The notes below the pieces were generated by a model, which saw only the letters and a list, made by a program, of their open reading frames with translations, was not told the origin of the DNA and did no database searches. A program made the position numbers and the translations under genes. This document shows positions 21,086 to 21,714 of a DNA stretch of 21,714 nucleotides, piece by piece. Position 1 is the first letter of the stretch. Every line of letters starts with the position of its first letter. This DNA comes from a virus. The stretch lies in IMG/VR virus record IMGVR_UViG_3300020596_000281, positions 1 to 21,714 of that record. One strand, written 5' to 3'.

Positions 21086-21238
21086 ATGACACACCCATTT
21101 GATGAGGTTGCACTTGATGCGGCACGGGAGGCTTTTATGTACGACAACGAGGAAGATATTGAGGTCGCATTTGAAGCAGCGTGGGCTTCGCTAATGGAGC
21201 GGGGCTTGGTAGAACTCAAACAGGAGCCAAAGCCATGA
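21086..21238 (+). CDS. Small acidic protein, 50 residues
   Basis: Begins MTHPFDEVALDAAREAFMYDNEEDIEVAFEAAWASLMERG, an amphipathic acidic helical protein, two bases after the previous stop and with a degenerate start element. The last residues KQEPKP are encoded by the fourth copy of the shared start element, and the stop overlaps the next ATG (ATGA), so translation of the last gene is coupled. No family recognised. Confidence 0.7.
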   Translation: MTHPFDEVALDAAREAFMYDNEEDIEVAFEAAWASLMERGLVELKQEPKP

Positions 21239-21714
21239 AACTAATCGCATATCACAACGATCAGTCCATCAAGAACGCAGTCTTGTTGCAGCTTCAAGCG
21301 CACTATGACGCGGATGAAATAGTTAAAGGTCAGTATTGGGAAGAAGGCAAAGGTTGCGCCGTGGGATGCGCAATCCATTCCAACAATCACATGGATTATG
21401 AGAAGCTTTTCGGTATCCATGTCACCTTGGCCCGCCTTGAAGATACGATCTTCGAGGGTTTACGACATGACATTGCAAAAGAGTGGCCCATTCGCTTTAT
21501 GACGGCCATTCAGCCGGGTATGGATTTATCCCTCGTAAGCTGGAAGTTTTTATATTGGATGCTGACCGATGAGGAGGTCAATCCGGGCATTAACCACCCA
21601 CTGGTGAAGGATGCGGTTGCGCAGGCCGCGCAAGTAATCTGCTCCATTTCTAAAGGCGATATGCCAAATATAGAAACGGCGGAATCGGCGGAATCGGCGT
21701 GTAAGGTGGCGAGG
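21235..21714 (+). CDS. Conserved hypothetical protein, 3' cut by window edge
   Basis: Open from ATG 21235 to the last base without a stop (160 codons seen). A central Cys/Gly/His block GQYWEEGKGCAVGCAIHSNNH (residues about 34-54) is followed by YEKLFGIHVTLARLEDTIFEGL and WPIRFMTAIQPGMDLSLVSWKFLYWMLTD. I remember this kind of GKGCAVGC protein as a widespread hypothetical family in alpha-proteobacteria and their phages, with no known function; this is memory, not a search. Two cysteines and two histidines could bind metal. The visible end becomes repetitive (ETAESAESA), where a short tandem GGCGGAATC occurs. Confidence 0.8.
   Translation, partial: MKLIAYHNDQSIKNAVLLQLQAHYDADEIVKGQYWEEGKGCAVGCAIHSNNHMDYEKLFGIHVTLARLEDTIFEGLRHDIAKEWPIRFMTAIQPGMDLSLVSWKFLYWMLTDEEVNPGINHPLVKDAVAQAAQVICSISKGDMPNIETAESAESACKVAR

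Larger units (their letters stand above)
20438..21237 (+). repeat. Four identical ribosome-binding/start elements
   Basis: ACAGGAGCCAAAGCCATG occurs exactly at 20438-20455, 20671-20688, 20856-20873 and 21220-21237, each time ending in the start codon of a small gene. A fifth gene (ATG 21086) has a degenerate version (ACAGAAGG at 21067, then AGCCATG). The AGGAG is 9 bases from the A of ATG. No such conservation exists among starts elsewhere in the window. Identity over the whole 15 bases upstream of ATG exceeds what ribosome binding requires. Confidence 0.97.

Overview
This window looks like a piece of the core genome of a T4-like (Straboviridae/Kyanoviridae-type) tailed phage. The evidence is a recognisable T4 series on the + strand: UvsW helicase (3' part), late sigma factor gp55, the gp47/gp46 recombination nuclease, sliding clamp gp45, clamp loader gp44 and gp62, and the translational repressor RegA. 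Every supported gene is on the + strand. Promoters have near-perfect bacterial sigma-70 boxes, so a proteobacterial host is likely. I cannot name the host; CobS/CobT-like genes and the small-gene tail would fit an alpha- or beta-proteobacterium, but that is inference.

Layout. 1-5546: recombination/late-transcription block (uvsW, a conserved T4-like protein of unknown function, gene 55, gene 47, a eukaryotic-type phosphomannomutase, gene 46), tightly packed with overlapping ends. 5553-6948: promoter and a DUF4338/DruA-like protein, closed by a strong terminator. 7027-11398: a possible 52-residue CxxC peptide, a CobT-like protein (HExxH plus VWA domain, acidic repeat linker), a CobS-like AAA+ ATPase, and a small winged-helix protein behind a perfect promoter with a 12-bp dyad, closed by a terminator. 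11414-12859: glycosyltransferase and a dNMP kinase. 12846-16836: replication block (clamp, DsbA-like protein, unknown protein with an unusual alternating hairpin, gp44, a PD-(D/E)XK nuclease-like protein, gp62, RegA). 16849-17376: dUTPase. 17383-20403: promoter, about 130 nt of structured leader, then two glycosyltransferases and two methyltransferase-like proteins. 20385-21714: a G+C-richer string of very small genes, four of which share an identical 18-nt ribosome-binding/start element.

How it may work together. Recombination and replication genes form the conserved backbone. The phosphomannomutase, three glycosyltransferases and two methyltransferases suggest the phage makes and attaches a sugar (mannose-1-phosphate supply, transfer, methyl capping) to DNA, virion or host envelope; the target cannot be read from the sequence. 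The AAA+/VWA pair resembles MoxR-type remodelling machines rather than a real cobalt chelatase, since no CobN is present here. The regulatory layer is unusually visible: consensus promoters head five transcription units, two of them followed by or containing inverted repeats, and a three-armed hairpin lies just upstream of gene 44.
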